From Asterias rubens (Eukaryota > Echinodermata > Asteroidea > Forcipulatida > Asteriidae): a stretch of 64,000 bases of DNA. Each line of letters starts with the position of its first letter. Positions within the stretch are counted from its first letter, which is position 1. The position numbers were made by a program, and so were the translations under genes. The notes beneath the pieces are model-generated. The model worked only from the letters and a program-made list of their open reading frames with translations. It was not told the DNA's origin and did no database searches. Location: contig NC_047063.1 in NCBI RefSeq assembly GCF_902459465.1, positions 7,005,343-7,069,342 of the forward strand. Reading direction: 5' to 3'. This document shows positions 9,944 through 21,101 of this stretch, piece by piece.

Positions 9944-12150
9944 CATCGTGTTTCTACAAAAGTCCTTAATGTTTCTCCAAGTTCTGGTCTGCAATGCCAC
10001 AGGACAGGACGATTCAATGTCACGTTTTCCTGGAATCTACTTCAGCAAAATGAATCTCTGCAAGCCCTCGGTTACGTCTTTCTTTTCCTGGGCAGTCCAG
10101 GGGCGTCGCTTGAATTGTCAACGCTTGACTTGTCAAGCTTTTGGAGCTGGATCCGTTTGGGTTGGTGGCCTTCCTACAACACACAGGAAAGAAGAGGTCA
10201 ATTAGTAAACATAATCAAATGGGGTGTATACATAACCTAAATATGTTCATTTTACCGATGTGACATTTACTCCTCGAGTAAATCAATAAGCAATTTAGCA
10301 CAAAATAATGCGATAAAGGTACCTGCAGAAAATGCTTGACAAGAAGCAGCCATCTTGTTTCATCCTACCGTACAAAATGAGTTGCCGAGATGGGCTAATC
10401 TAGACTAATCACTTGGCTGTGCCTACAGAGTGACTCTAGGTTATGACTGTACTTTGATGGTGCATGACACCTTAAATTTGTTGAAAGCAAACGGAGTCTG
10501 GCATCTTATCGCATTTTGGTCTGGGGGGGGGGGGGGGGTAAACAGGGAATAGGACCAGCATATGCAAGAGACCTACAAGAGATATAGGCAGTCACAAATA
10601 TTACAAACTTACTGGCATCAACACTGTCCTCCAAAGCTGGGTCACACGAGTCACCTGAATCACTGCTGTCCTCATCGCTGGTGAAGCCTTCTGCAATACA
10701 AAGAAATTAAACTTCTACAGTTAGCTTTCATTGCTTTCTGGCACACAAATAACAATGTGGGCCAATCCGTTGGGTTGGGTGTGTGGGGTTTGGGGTGTAC
10801 AGTGAATGATGTTCTAAGGGGGGGGGGGGAGGGGGTTAGGTGATGACGGCCACAGGCCGAGTTATCAGGCCCCAAAAACAAAGAGCAATTGTTACATTTA
10901 GGTATGCTTGCTTTTTGGCGTACACACCTAAACAAGTCGGCCAATCCATTGGGGGGGGGGGGGTGGAAGGGGGGGGGGGGGGAGGTTGTACAGTGAATGA
11001 ATGTTATGGGGGGGTGGGGGTACCACAGTTTGAATTAAATTGGAAAGACAAGTTAAAAACGGGTTTGTTTACCTCCAGTAACATGCAACTCCTCCAAAGA
11101 TTTGCCATGTTGCGAAACCAAGTTGCCTCTCTCCAAGCTGAGGAAAAGTCTAGACAGTTTGGTAAGCCTCTGGACAGTGTCTGGCAACTGGTAGTACTCA
11201 CGATGGACCCGCAAATCATGACCCATGAAGTCTGCAAGTGTTTCAAGCTGATGTTCATTCAAGGCCAGAATTTGTGAAACAGTCGCTAGACCGCATGTTA
11301 CCAGCATTCTCAAGGCCCGCCTCATTTGCATATGCTCGTAGACGGTCGCTTCCTCGTATATGACCTGAGCCTCCGTAACAACTTCATGCGAATAAGAAAT
11401 TTGTTTGGTGGGTGTTTTGTCTCAGTTGTATAACAAGACGACCAAGTTCTCGTAGTTTGTTCCGAATGTAGCCATGTTGTGTAACATCGTGGCCAAGTCT
11501 AAGGTATTTACGTTTGGCAACTTCCAGAATCAAAGAATCATTCTTGACAATCAGACCAACACTGTCTCTCCTCATAGAACTAAGAACCTTGTTCAACTGG
11601 AAAGATACACCAGCAGGGGGTGGTTTCAACAAATCACTCTTGTTAGCTACTCGCCCCCTAACACGACCTATCCTACTGCTACCATCAGTCTGTGCAGGGA
11701 GCGCAGGCTTAAGTGGGCACTGATGACGCCAAAGATCAAGACGCATGTAATAGCCATAACAATGTATGCATGGTCCAAATGCGTGGGGAGGATCCTCATG
11801 ATTTGGTCTGTATACTATAATAAGGACACCCTTTCCCTCTCTAAGGACTTGGCAATTGTGTCTGTGATTACCAATATTGCGGATGTATAACAGAAGTTTC
11901 TTGCGGGCACTAACGTCGGTCTCTGATGCTATCTCTACAACTTCCCTCTCCTCTTTGTGACGCGACTGAAGATGACGGGTTAACTTGGCCTGAGGCTCAT
12001 CACAGTAAAAGCAATAGTGTTTTTTGTCCCATTTCCTTTGTCCACCGACATTATCGGTCTGCATGACTGTTACGGCACACTTCTCACTAGAATCATTTGT
12101 TTCACATCCTACAGCTTCATTGCTTTGGTGAAGCTCGGCAGTTTCTAAAA

Positions 12151-12294
12151 TAGCTTGTGGGTCATCGTCATTCCAGGAACTGGTGTTGGGGTTGACAGAC
12201 GTTGAAGGATCAGACTGAAACGTAGCTTGTGGGTCATCGTCATCCCAGGAACTGGTGTTGGGGTTGACAGAACTTGAAGGATCACACTGAAAAC
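12151..12294 (-). repeat. Two-copy 72-bp in-frame coding duplication
   Basis: Units start at 12151 and 12223. Each encodes 24 residues, including 'SVNPNTSSW' and 'DDDPQA', in the N-terminal linker of the recombinase pseudogene. The length is a multiple of three, so the frame survives. Confidence 0.9.
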
Positions 12295-12462
12295 CTGATG
12301 TTTGATGGGCCAGCTAGCAAGGAAAAGATAAATGACATAATTAACACCACTGAGATATGATTAGGATTATGACACAAATTAAATATATACGGTTGAGTGG
12401 ATCAGCGTGCCCTTAAATTGATAGGCAAATAATACATAAGCACTAAGCTAGTCAGAACTTAA

Positions 12463-12825
12463 AGGAACATGTTGCCTATGAAAAGCGTTTGAAACCGTTT
12501 GTTATGAAATGCATATGGTTAGAAAGATGTTTTACAAGTAGAATATAATGATCCACACAAGTATCACTCAAAATTGCACGGTTTTCATTTTACGTCGCGA
12601 ACGAACATGGTCGGCCATTTATGGGAGTCCAAGTTTTGACTCCCATAAATGGCCGACCGTGTTTGTCGACGAGGTAAAACGAAAACCACGCAATTTCGAG
12701 GCATATTTGTGTTGATCATTGTATTCTGCTTTTACAACATCTTTCTAACCATATCGATTTTATAACAAACGGTTACTGGACGCTTTTCAAAGACCAGCTC
12801 GACCGATCCAAGGCAACATGTTTCT
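12463..12825. mobile_element. Complete foldback MITE flanked by TTAA
   Basis: Ends AGGAACATGTTGCCT and AGGCAACATGTTTCT are flanked by TTAA at 12459-12462 and 12826-12829. Nearly the whole 363 bp folds on itself around 'ggagtccaagttttgactcc' near 12625-12644. It lies in an intron of the recombinase pseudogene. Its interior resembles the partial family C repeats at 6.4-9.6 kb. Confidence 0.85.
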
Positions 12826-13529
12826 TTAAAGCATCCTTTCAAACCATGGAGCAATTGCTCCATGTTTCAAACAGTATATCCCATGGGGGGGGGGGGTGGC
12901 ACGGATTGGTTATTATGCAGCTTTTACTATAAAGCGAGTCGCTTGCCGTCAACAGCAAGTGGTTTGGCACTCTGTTACATTTAGAGAGGACATTTGATTG
13001 CCTCAACACGTAAACCTTGGAAAAACGTCTCAATTGTACAGAACATAATATACTATGAAGAAACAAAGCATGTTATTAAATTCATATCAATGCAATTAAT
13101 ACATGACATCATCATTTACTCACCTGGTGCTCAAATAAGGAGCGTGTGATGCCATCATCATTGTAACGCACACAGTACTTGATTAGTGACTTCCCTGAAA
13201 AATGAAAGGCAAACGGTTTATTAATTTGTATTTCATCTGGGGGGGGGGGGAAACATACAACTTTGTGCCATCTTTAAAACGTGCTCTTCACGTGATGTGG
13301 ATCACAATAAGGGTGTGCAACTGTAATTTCGTGTGTCCACAGTACAAAAGTAATGATACTTGTTTAAATACCTTTGGTTATGGAGGTGATTACAGCTGGA
13401 TACCATGACGAGTCTGGAGGCCACAGTGCCATTACGCTGTCCCCTTCTTCATATTAGAAAGAAGACATACAAATTATGCAACATATACGATATTTAGTAA
13501 CGAACGGCAATATTCGCCATGTTGTCTTT

Positions 13530-13676
13530 CAACGCACTTGTTTACTTGGGTGCGAGTTTACTTGGGTATCAGTACACCCGGGTACGAATTGACTTGGCTA
13601 CGAATGAACTTGGGTACGTATTGACTCGGGTACGAATTTACTTGGGTACGAATTGACTTTGGTTCGAATGAACTTG
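13530..13676. repeat. 16-bp degenerate minisatellite
   Basis: About eight or nine imperfect copies of a unit like GACTTGGGTACGAATT run through 13530-13676. Variants include 'gcgag', 'gtatc' and 'cccggg' forms. It lies in the first intron of the recombinase pseudogene. Confidence 0.85.
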
Positions 13677-13908
13677 TGGAATTCCAACTGGGGTACATAT
13701 TATTAGGGGTTAGTTCTTAATCACATGCATAAACATAAATTGGTAATGTCCTAAATCATTTAACTATGTGTTTGTTGACAAGTGTAAGGAATCGTTAACT
13801 GGTCAAACGACTGTATATAGTGATGTAGTCAGTACAGTAAGGATTACATGGAAATCTATTTACACTCAGATCACTCACCATTTCTTGTCTTCTCTTGAGA
13901 GCTGCCAT

Positions 13909-14834
13909 GGGTCGAATGGTTGACTCTAGGGTCCTGGTGGATGCAATGCACTCAATGTTTATGATGCGTCCCCATTACAGCTGCAACCGGCCACGCTACC
14001 CAACTCAAATCGAATAAGCTAACCGTCATGCAGAAATGAGTTCAGGATTAGAAATGGCCGCCTCTACTACCTACAAGAAGGAAACTTCATATCAACAGAG
14101 GGCGATGTAACCATCCAAGAGTGCTAACCGGCAACAGAATGGTGTTAACTCACACATACTCCTCTTGTAAATGACGTAAACCGAGGATTAGTCCCAAAAG
14201 CTTAGATATCTCAGTGGCGTCCAAACTGGCTATAATGCTGCATTTATCACAATTTTTCAAAGCGAGGAAGTCCTCGCTGTGCTAAAAGTCCTCGATGTGC
14301 GAGTGTGTATTCACACAGAAGAGCTCGGTTTCCGGCCTTGACAAGTACACACACACACTAGTGTGCATTTACCTCCAATCGGGGACCTCCTATTGTACCT
14401 CTTTTGTTTGTACTAACTTTTTAGCAACAGCTCCCATTGGTTTGTACACGATTTCCAACTGGGGACCTTTTCCAACCGGGAACCCTATTGTCCTCTTTTG
14501 TTATAAGTCCCCGGTTTGAATGCCTAAACAAACTCACATACACACCATTTGGCTTGTTATAAAGAGATGTAATTCTACAAGCATTTGTGAAAACTCCCGT
14601 TTGTCATAATATAAATGCAAATGACAGTTAATGTTTTCATGATGAATGTCAGTCCGACATTGAGCAAGATGTTACAGTGCACAAGTACTGTTTTTCAACA
14701 TGGTGTTATGAGTATTTCACTGTTCTCACAAGTGGCTTTCAGATATATATTGATAAATATGTAGATTTTGTCTCAACATAATTCTCTGAATGGTCAAGAA
14801 GTTTCTTAGCAGGATATATCCTGTCCCCTCATGA
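13909..14834. other. Non-coding stretch with dispersed repeat E at 14363-14545
   Basis: Upstream of the recombinase pseudogene start codon. The 14363-14545 part ('taactttttagcaacagct', 'cccattggtttgtacac', 'ttccaac', 'ccggtttgaatg') recurs at 26450-26605, so it is a dispersed repeat. I see nothing else; a (ca)n tract lies near 14350. Confidence 0.5.
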
Positions 14835-15055
14835 CACTGTGAAAATCTTCTCCTTGAAAACTCAGTGAAATATCTGTTAAATGCCATTTTGGGGTGAGTT
14901 TCAAGAATTTAAGTTTTCACAGTATTTTCACTCTGTTTGGTAGGAAAAAAACAGGGTGAAAATAACGTGAAAATGAATTAACTTCTTGAAATTCACCCCA
15001 AAATGGCATTTCACAGATATTTCACTGAGTTTTCCAGGAGAATATTTTCATAGTG
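14835..15055. mobile_element. Palindromic CACTG-type MITE with TGA target duplication
   Basis: Ends are CACTGTGAAAAT at 14835 and ATTTTCATAGTG at 15055. The first and last ~85 bp are reverse complements, including GCCATTTTGGGGTGA. TGA occurs on both sides (14832-14834 and 15056-15058). CACTG ends with a 3-bp duplication fit the CACTA/EnSpm type, although its termini differ from those of the large elements. Confidence 0.85.
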
Positions 15056-15290
15056 TGAAATGGCAATACATTGCGTCAGTTTTCATGATGCTTTTCAGTG
15101 TTAAGTTTATCAATCAGTAATATAGACAATTTATTAAATTATGATGACATTATCCTATTCAGTATATTACTGATCAATATTTGAATCTGGAAGAAAATGA
15201 AACAAAATTAATTTCTGATATTGACCTGAGAGTAAAGATGTGCTTTGGACTATCATGTATATGATCGATTTATCTCCCACTTTCTGTAGG

Positions 15291-16057
15291 AGCATATTTA
15301 TTGCTCAAAGGGTGGACAATCTGGCTATCTGGTTGACAAGTTGAAGAACATCCACCGTCAACTCTCAACAAGCGCAAGAATGAGAACTGGGATCTGTGAG
15401 AAAAGCACACCCAAGACATTGAACAAAACTCCCAATGTAACTAGCTTGCTCTCTGAAGAAGATTTGGAGGAGTGCGAGGCCGTCTGCAGGAACACCATGG
15501 ATAAACGGAAGGTCATGGATGAAAAGAAACTGTCAGCTGTGGATCCAAGAGAAGAAACCTTACACCAAACAGATCTTCGAACGATACCCACGATATAGAG
15601 ACATCCCGGAACTTGTAAGTGTTTTAACTCATACTTCATCATTCATCCCTAGGGCAAGTTCACTTGGGTGTACCCCAAGGGGTACACCAAATTTGTCACC
15701 CCAAGTTTAACATCAAGTGAATTCAAACATGTTTTAAATTTTTGCTCCCTCTGGGAATATGTTTTGCTTTGTTTCTCGTTTGAACCATTGTCTTTTGTGG
15801 AAGCTCTCATCAAGTTGGAGCACATGTGCAGCTTTTTCATTTCCCAAAAATCTCTTTGAACAGGGGGTAAAGATTTTCCCACATTATTATGGTCATGGAG
15901 TCTTTCGATGCAGTGGCAATAGTACATGAAAGTATGACTCCATTTTAAATGTTCTTTGACAAGTGGGACAAACACTCCAAAGGTCTTCTAGCATATGCTG
16001 CCAAGTGCAAAGGAGACATCAGACAGATGGTTGAGGAGTATGAAAGCCACCCACCAC
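15291..16057 (+). pseudogene. Element X SAMD3-like gene, 5' exons (broken)
   Basis: Two exons of the second-ORF protein of a CACTA-type element. Exon A runs from the acceptor 'tttctgtag' (about 15291) to the donor 'gtaagtg' at 15616 and encodes 'LVDKLKNIHRQLS', 'LLSEEDLEECE' and, one frame over, 'KQIFERYPRYRDIPEL'; a frameshift lies near 15545. Exon B (about 15955-16057) encodes 'KWDKHSKGLLAYAAKCKGD' and ends in CAC just before an intron GTA. It is preceded in frame by a stop ('MTPF*'). These segments resemble the middle of proteins annotated as SAMD3-like. The gene continues at 37833 after two inserted transposons. Function, beyond being a transposon accessory protein, is unknown. Confidence 0.6.
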
Positions 16058-16060
16058 GTA

Positions 16061-17006
16061 CACTGTAAAAAAATTCTGTATTTTTACAGAGAAAATTTTA
16101 CAGAAACACTGTGTTTTTCGTTTTCACGACACTTTAAATGTAAAAACTACATTTTTCTTGTATAAAGCTCGTTTTTACCGAAGTTGTGTAATTTTAGAGA
16201 ATTAATCTGTAAAATTACAGGAAAGTGTAATAAGTTCTGTAGAAAAACAGGTTTTAGAGGTAAAATAACAGACTGACTTTTTTTATTATTTTTCACAAAT
16301 TTTGGGGATAAAAATACAATAAATTCTGTGTTTTTACAGATTTCTTTTTTTACAGAAACAGTATGTTTTTCGTTTTCACAACACTTTAAATGTAAAAATT
16401 ACACGTTTTCTGTAGAAAGCTTGTTTTTACCGAAGTTGAGTGATTTTACAGGATAAGTCTGTAAACGTACAGGAAAATGTAATAAGTTCTGTAGAAAAAC
16501 CGGTCTTAGAGGTAAAATAACAGACTCACTAAAACAAATTTAGAATACATTTTTGGGAATAAAATTACAATGAATTATGTAGTTTTACAGAGAAAATATT
16601 TCAAAAGAACTGTATGTTTTTTGTTTTCACAACACTTTAAATGTAAACTTACATGTCTTTTGTAAAAAGCTTGTTTTTACCGAAGTAGTGTAATTTTAGA
16701 TGAATAATCTGTCAAATTACAAAGAAATGTAGTAAGCTCTGTAAAATAAAAACAGGTCTTGGTGGTAAAATATCAGATTCTTAAACAATTATTTCAGACT
16801 ACACCTTTTGGGGTGAAAATACAATGAATTATGTATTTTTACAGGTACAATTAAACAGAAACAGTATGTTTTTCGTTTCCACAACACTTTAAATGTAAAA
16901 AGTGCATTGTTTTCTTGTAGAAAGCTCGTTTTGACCGAAGTTGATGTAATTGTACAGGATCATTGATCGGTAAAAGTACAAGGAAATGTTATTCTGTAAA
17001 AAGTCC
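16061..17006 (+). repeat. Left subterminal repeats of element 1 (four ~250-bp units)
   Basis: The marker 'cactttaaatgtaaa' recurs at about 16129, 16383, 16631 and 16887, in units that also carry 'accgaagt' and 'ctgtaaaa...acaggaaa'. Each unit contains several short TGTAAAA/TTTTACA motifs, the likely transposase-binding sites, as is usual at CACTA subtermini. Similar TGTAAA-rich DNA fills 29990-31101. Confidence 0.8.
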
Positions 17007-17014
17007 CCCCCCCC

Positions 17015-18296
17015 AGTGTTCGCTTGCCCTATTAAAAAAGAAGTTTTAGCTGAACTATAAAAACAATATTTTCAGAGCTGGGTAGTAAGAATAGGTCACT
17101 TTGACATAACTTTATACACCATTAACAGTGATCGTCTAATATCGCGCCGTTTTATTGAAGTTTGGCAGACTGCCATCGCAAGTATTATTCAATACTATAG
17201 CAACGTATACGACATGTACAAGTTGTTGTTGCATGAACACGTGCGGTCGATCGTGTACTACTATACTGAGCACTTGGCATTGACTTCGCTTGTATGTACT
17301 GTGTGTACGTCCCGTGTGTACATCCCGTGTGTGTGCACAGATACGCGCCATTACCACAACGGTCCTACAGCTAGCGTACAGTCGAAGTGCAACGGTGGAC
17401 GCCATTCTTCTGTGTTTTCGTAGGCCTACATGTACTTCTTTTTGTCCGAAACTGCCAAGAAAGGTTGGTATGTAGGTGTGGTATCAGTGAGCTTGCTTTA
17501 TGATAAGTTTGTGCCTTTTTTTTGAAGTTTTTATTTTAATTGTAGATCAATCAAAGTTGTTTTCTGTACTAGTATAAAGTAGCAGCCCCTGCTGCATGCA
17601 AATGTGGTGGTTGTGAAGTTCAACAAAGTGTTCTAAAACAACCGCAGCATACTTGTTTGCAAAGTACTTTTCCTCTGTCCATGATGTAAGTGAAACAGGA
17701 ATAGTTTCAATGGTATATAATAGTAATTAATTTGTACTAATGATTAAATTAAATAGTACTAAACATAGTAAGTAAGTAATTCATATTCATTGGCTCCATG
17801 TACTACTAGTATATAATGAGTCACAGTAGTGCTGATCAGTGTAGGCTGTAGGTCTCTTTTTCTACCTCCATGGTCTTATTAAGTAAAAAATAATAATGTA
17901 AAGCACAAAAATAGACCGTAGGACTAGGAAAGAAGGAGCGTACTGCTACTGCATACATAACTTTATAAAGCAAGAACTTTGCTTTTAAATTTAGTTTTTA
18001 CTCTATAAATAATGTGTAAAGTGAAAATGGTAAATGTTAATTGCAATGCTGGATAATTCTCTGTGTGTAAACAAGCAATAAAGTAAATTTGTTTATTGTT
18101 TATAAACTAAATTGACTGCGCCCACCCACGGCCTCCCCATGGAACATTTCAGGGACTGTAAGTGTAAATGATCGTTTTGTCTTTCTCGGTGCTCTACCCC
18201 TAAACTTTGCTCGTATCTTACTCCTAAAAGCGAAGATTTGAAATATTTTCTTTCAAAGACCTACTGTTGCAGTGATTTGGTACAGGTTATAACAAA
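17015..18296 (+). promoter_or_regulatory. Probable 5' regulatory and leader region of the element 1 transposase
   Basis: This GC-richer stretch (17.1-17.5 kb) follows the subterminal repeats and precedes the transposase start. It contains 'tgtactgtgtgtacgt', similar to 'tgtactgtgtgtacgt' near 32659 at the equivalent place in element 2. A possible acceptor 'tttggtacag' lies at about 18274-18283 just before the ATG at 18297. No clear TATA box is visible. Assignment is by position. Confidence 0.4.
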
Positions 18297-21101
18297 ATGT
18301 TTCAGTGTCCTCTTTGTGACTACTCAACTCTCTCCATCACAAGCTATTCAAAACATTACAGAATACATACAAACGTGCATAATTTTGGGTTTCCATGTGG
18401 TGTTCTTAATTGTTCCCAAACTTTTTTAACCTACTCTGTATTTAACAGTCATGTTAGCCGAAACCATAGTCGGTATCGTAGGGAACATTCTTCACGCCAT
18501 GATAGCTTAGTGTTATCTGTTAAATGTCGGGTCGGCAATTGTGAGCAGCAGTGCAGTGATATGTCCTCAGTTATCAAGCGCATGAAATCCCACATTGATT
18601 CTGGCATTCAAGCAACTTGCCCATTTGTGCCGTGTTCAAAATCGTTCACAAAAAAATCCTCTTTCACATCTCATGTATCACGATACCATAAAAACACCCC
18701 AATCCAAACTAATCAAGATAATCAAGATGTGCAGAATGATTTCAGAAATGAAACCATTTCAGAATCGGGAAGAAGTGATAATATTGTTGACTTAGAACCG
18801 TCAGATGAGTTCCAGAACATAATGCAGGACACATCTGTATCACAACAAGATTTCAGTAATAACTTTGCACTTTTCTGCTTAAAGCTTCAAGCAGAACTTC
18901 TAATCCCTCAGAGCACTGTTCAATGTATAGTTGAAGAGCTTGAAAGTATGCATGAAGTAGTCAGTGAGTCTTGTATTTTGAGGCTTAAAAATAAATTGCA
19001 AGATGAAGGCCTCTCAGAGAATAGCGTTAGTGCAGTCACTGACTACATGCGATATTCATATGAATGGGGTAATGTGCTGAGCAAGGAGTCCGGCACCCTG
19101 AGATCCCACCCGAGTAACATGCCTGTGATATTTTTTCACAGGACTCGGGAAAGTACTGAGTATACAGTGCTAACACACATCGGTGTATGGGTAAAAACCA
19201 AAATTAATACCCTGAGATCTGTTCACCTTCGAAAAGCTTATTATCAGACACATATGAATAATGTCAGTCCTGAGTCAGTGTGCTTAGGAAGAGACCATAT
19301 TCGGGGAGCTGTTTGCTACCACTATGTTCCTCTAAAGGAAACTCTGTCCATGCTTTTGAGTGACAAAGCTGTCCAGGCTCATGTTCAGCAGTTACATGAG
19401 TCAACTGACACAAGTATTCTTTCCGACTACACTGATGGAACTGCTTTTAAGAAAAATGAATTCTTTAAATTGAACAGCAGGTGTCTACAACTTATTCTGT
19501 TTCAGGATGCATTTCAAGTAGTAAACCCTCTTGGGCCGAGCAAGAAGAAGTATAAAATTTTGGGTGTTTATATGGCTCTTGGCAATCTCCCACCACAGTT
19601 AAGAAGTTCCATCAATCAAATACAACTTGTTCTGTTATGCCTAGAGAAAGACTTCAAGGAATTTGGTCAGGACAAGGTTTTTGGCCGAATGATAAAAGAC
19701 TTAAAAGACATTGAACAACTTGGTGTAGAGACACCTATTGGCCTGTTGAGGGGGTGTGTTGTTGCAATCACTGGTGACAATTTAGGGTCACACTGTATTG
19801 GTGGCTTTACTGAAAATTTCAGCACTACACCTCATTTTTGTCAATATTGTAATATCACAAAAAACGTCTTCCACTCGGGAAATGCATTTTCTTTAGGCGT
19901 GGCCCGCAGTACTACTAGTTACAATGAGGCAGTAAAATACCTTGAAGAGAATCCTGAAGTTAACATTCACATTGGAATCAAGTTCAACTCAGTGTTCAAT
20001 TCACTGCAGTATTTTCATGTATGCAACCCTGGTCTTCCCCCATGCTTGGGACATGATTTGTTTGAGGGTGTTGTAAGTTTTGATCTGGCTTTGTACCTCA
20101 AATATTTCATCAAAACAAAGCGTTGGTTCACCTACAGCATGCTGAACAGAAAGATACGGAAATTCAAATATCTTTCCACAGATGTGAGCAACAGACCAGC
20201 TGAAGTCAACTTGAACGGCAAAGTTCTTGGTGGTCATGCAGTGCAGAATTGGTATCTGCTTCGCCTTCTTCCGTTGATTATAGGTTGTAAATTAGAGAAC
20301 ACTGATGACCCCTGCTGGCAATTGTGTTTGCAGCTTAGGGACATTGTAGAATTGGTCTGTGCTCCTTGTATTTCAAGAGAGCAAATTTGTTTTCTGCAAG
20401 TACTTGTGGAGGAGTATCTCGAAGAGAGAAGAAACGCCTTTCCTGATTGCCGTCTCAAACCTAAGCACCACTATCTGTCTCATTATGCAGAGTTGATAGG
20501 AAAGTTTGGACCCCTAATAAGATTGTGGACAATGCGCTTCGAAAGTAAACATGGCTATTTCAAGAAGTGTTTGCGCAACAGCCAAAACTACAAAAATATC
20601 ACTAAGACTATGTCTGAACGACACCAACTCCTACAGGCTTACTACATCAGTGGTTCTATACTGCCACCTGAAATACAAGTCAAAAGTGCTTTACCCATGC
20701 ACCCAGATTTATATGCACAAAGTATAACAAATGTAGTACAGGAACTTCACCTCAATGCTGAAAATTCAGTTGTAAGTCAGGAGATCTCATTGCATGGAAC
20801 AGTCTTTAGAAAAGGCTTGTATGTACCAGTTGGTGTCACAGAGGATAATGTTTTCACATTTGGCTGTATCATGATGATTGTAGTCAAAAATTTGAAATGT
20901 CCCTTTGTAGTTGTAAGACTGTATCAAAGTACATATTTGTCAGACCTGGGTGTGTATATGCTTCTTGATACGCAAGGGTCAGACTCTCACAAAGTTTCTT
21001 GTATTGCAATTTGTGATCTGCTAGATTGGTTTCCCCTCCCTGCATACTCTCTTGAGGGTCAACAAGTGTTGGTTTTGAAGCACAAGTTCTCAAAGAAGTA
21101 G
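18297..21101 (+). CDS. C2H2 zinc-finger CACTA-type DDE transposase, 934 aa
   Basis: The only long uninterrupted gene here. The N-terminus holds four C2H2 fingers (C4/C7/H20/H24; C34/C39/H52/H57; a weaker one from C77/C82; C108/C113/H126/H131), presumably for terminal DNA recognition. A Ser/Asn-rich linker (about 135-190) follows. The core resembles Tnp2/Transposase_21 proteins: D404 in 'LFQDAFQVVNPLG', 'LGNLPPQLRSS', D494 in 'ITGDNLGSH', a Cys pair 'FCQYC', 'LGHDLFEGV', 'PKHHYLSHY', and E749 in 'WTMRFESKHGYFKK'. The D-D-E spacing fits an RNase H-like fold; the triad is by analogy and untested. A homologous C-terminal half lies at 33719-34711 and a divergent full copy at 43328-45734. The start is the first Met, directly before finger 1. 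It would act in the nucleus to cut the CACTG ends of its own element. Confidence 0.85.
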   Translation: MFQCPLCDYSTLSITSYSKHYRIHTNVHNFGFPCGVLNCSQTFLTYSVFNSHVSRNHSRYRREHSSRHDSLVLSVKCRVGNCEQQCSDMSSVIKRMKSHIDSGIQATCPFVPCSKSFTKKSSFTSHVSRYHKNTPIQTNQDNQDVQNDFRNETISESGRSDNIVDLEPSDEFQNIMQDTSVSQQDFSNNFALFCLKLQAELLIPQSTVQCIVEELESMHEVVSESCILRLKNKLQDEGLSENSVSAVTDYMRYSYEWGNVLSKESGTLRSHPSNMPVIFFHRTRESTEYTVLTHIGVWVKTKINTLRSVHLRKAYYQTHMNNVSPESVCLGRDHIRGAVCYHYVPLKETLSMLLSDKAVQAHVQQLHESTDTSILSDYTDGTAFKKNEFFKLNSRCLQLILFQDAFQVVNPLGPSKKKYKILGVYMALGNLPPQLRSSINQIQLVLLCLEKDFKEFGQDKVFGRMIKDLKDIEQLGVETPIGLLRGCVVAITGDNLGSHCIGGFTENFSTTPHFCQYCNITKNVFHSGNAFSLGVARSTTSYNEAVKYLEENPEVNIHIGIKFNSVFNSLQYFHVCNPGLPPCLGHDLFEGVVSFDLALYLKYFIKTKRWFTYSMLNRKIRKFKYLSTDVSNRPAEVNLNGKVLGGHAVQNWYLLRLLPLIIGCKLENTDDPCWQLCLQLRDIVELVCAPCISREQICFLQVLVEEYLEERRNAFPDCRLKPKHHYLSHYAELIGKFGPLIRLWTMRFESKHGYFKKCLRNSQNYKNITKTMSERHQLLQAYYISGSILPPEIQVKSALPMHPDLYAQSITNVVQELHLNAENSVVSQEISLHGTVFRKGLYVPVGVTEDNVFTFGCIMMIVVKNLKCPFVVVRLYQSTYLSDLGVYMLLDTQGSDSHKVSCIAICDLLDWFPLPAYSLEGQQVLVLKHKFSKK

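Larger units (their letters stand above)
9926..13908 (-). pseudogene. Crypton-like tyrosine recombinase pseudogene, six coding exons
   Basis: Minus-strand exons with GT/AG borders: 13908-13879 (start codon, MAALKRRQEM), 13444-13372 and 13194-13124 (Tudor-like 'WPPDSSWYPAVI' and 'YCVRYNDDGITR'), 12313-11073, 10690-10613 (acidic) and 10173-9926. Phases agree across all junctions. The large exon encodes a Cys/His-rich region ('HYCFYCDE', 'HLQSRHKEE', 'GPCIHCYGYYMRLDLWRHQC') and a C-terminal recombinase core with 'FMGHDLRVHREYYQLP', the GH box and presumed nucleophilic Tyr. The last exon has 'KRRPWTAQEKK', a SANT/Myb-like segment. Damage: a TGA near 11384 with most of the catalytic domain missing between about 11390 and 11370; loss of the R-x-x-H segment near 11295; three in-frame stops in the last exon. 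Assignment to Crypton-type transposons is from family memory. It is certainly non-functional. Confidence 0.75.

Noticed and set aside
10672..11277. Plus-strand ORF 10840-11277 and minus-strand ORF 10672-10944
   Set aside because: Both are driven by poly-G (Gly or Pro) tracts and shadow the recombinase pseudogene exons and intron.
11474..11890. Plus-strand 138-aa ORF opposite the recombinase exon
   Set aside because: Antisense shadow of the Cys/His-rich exon on the minus strand.
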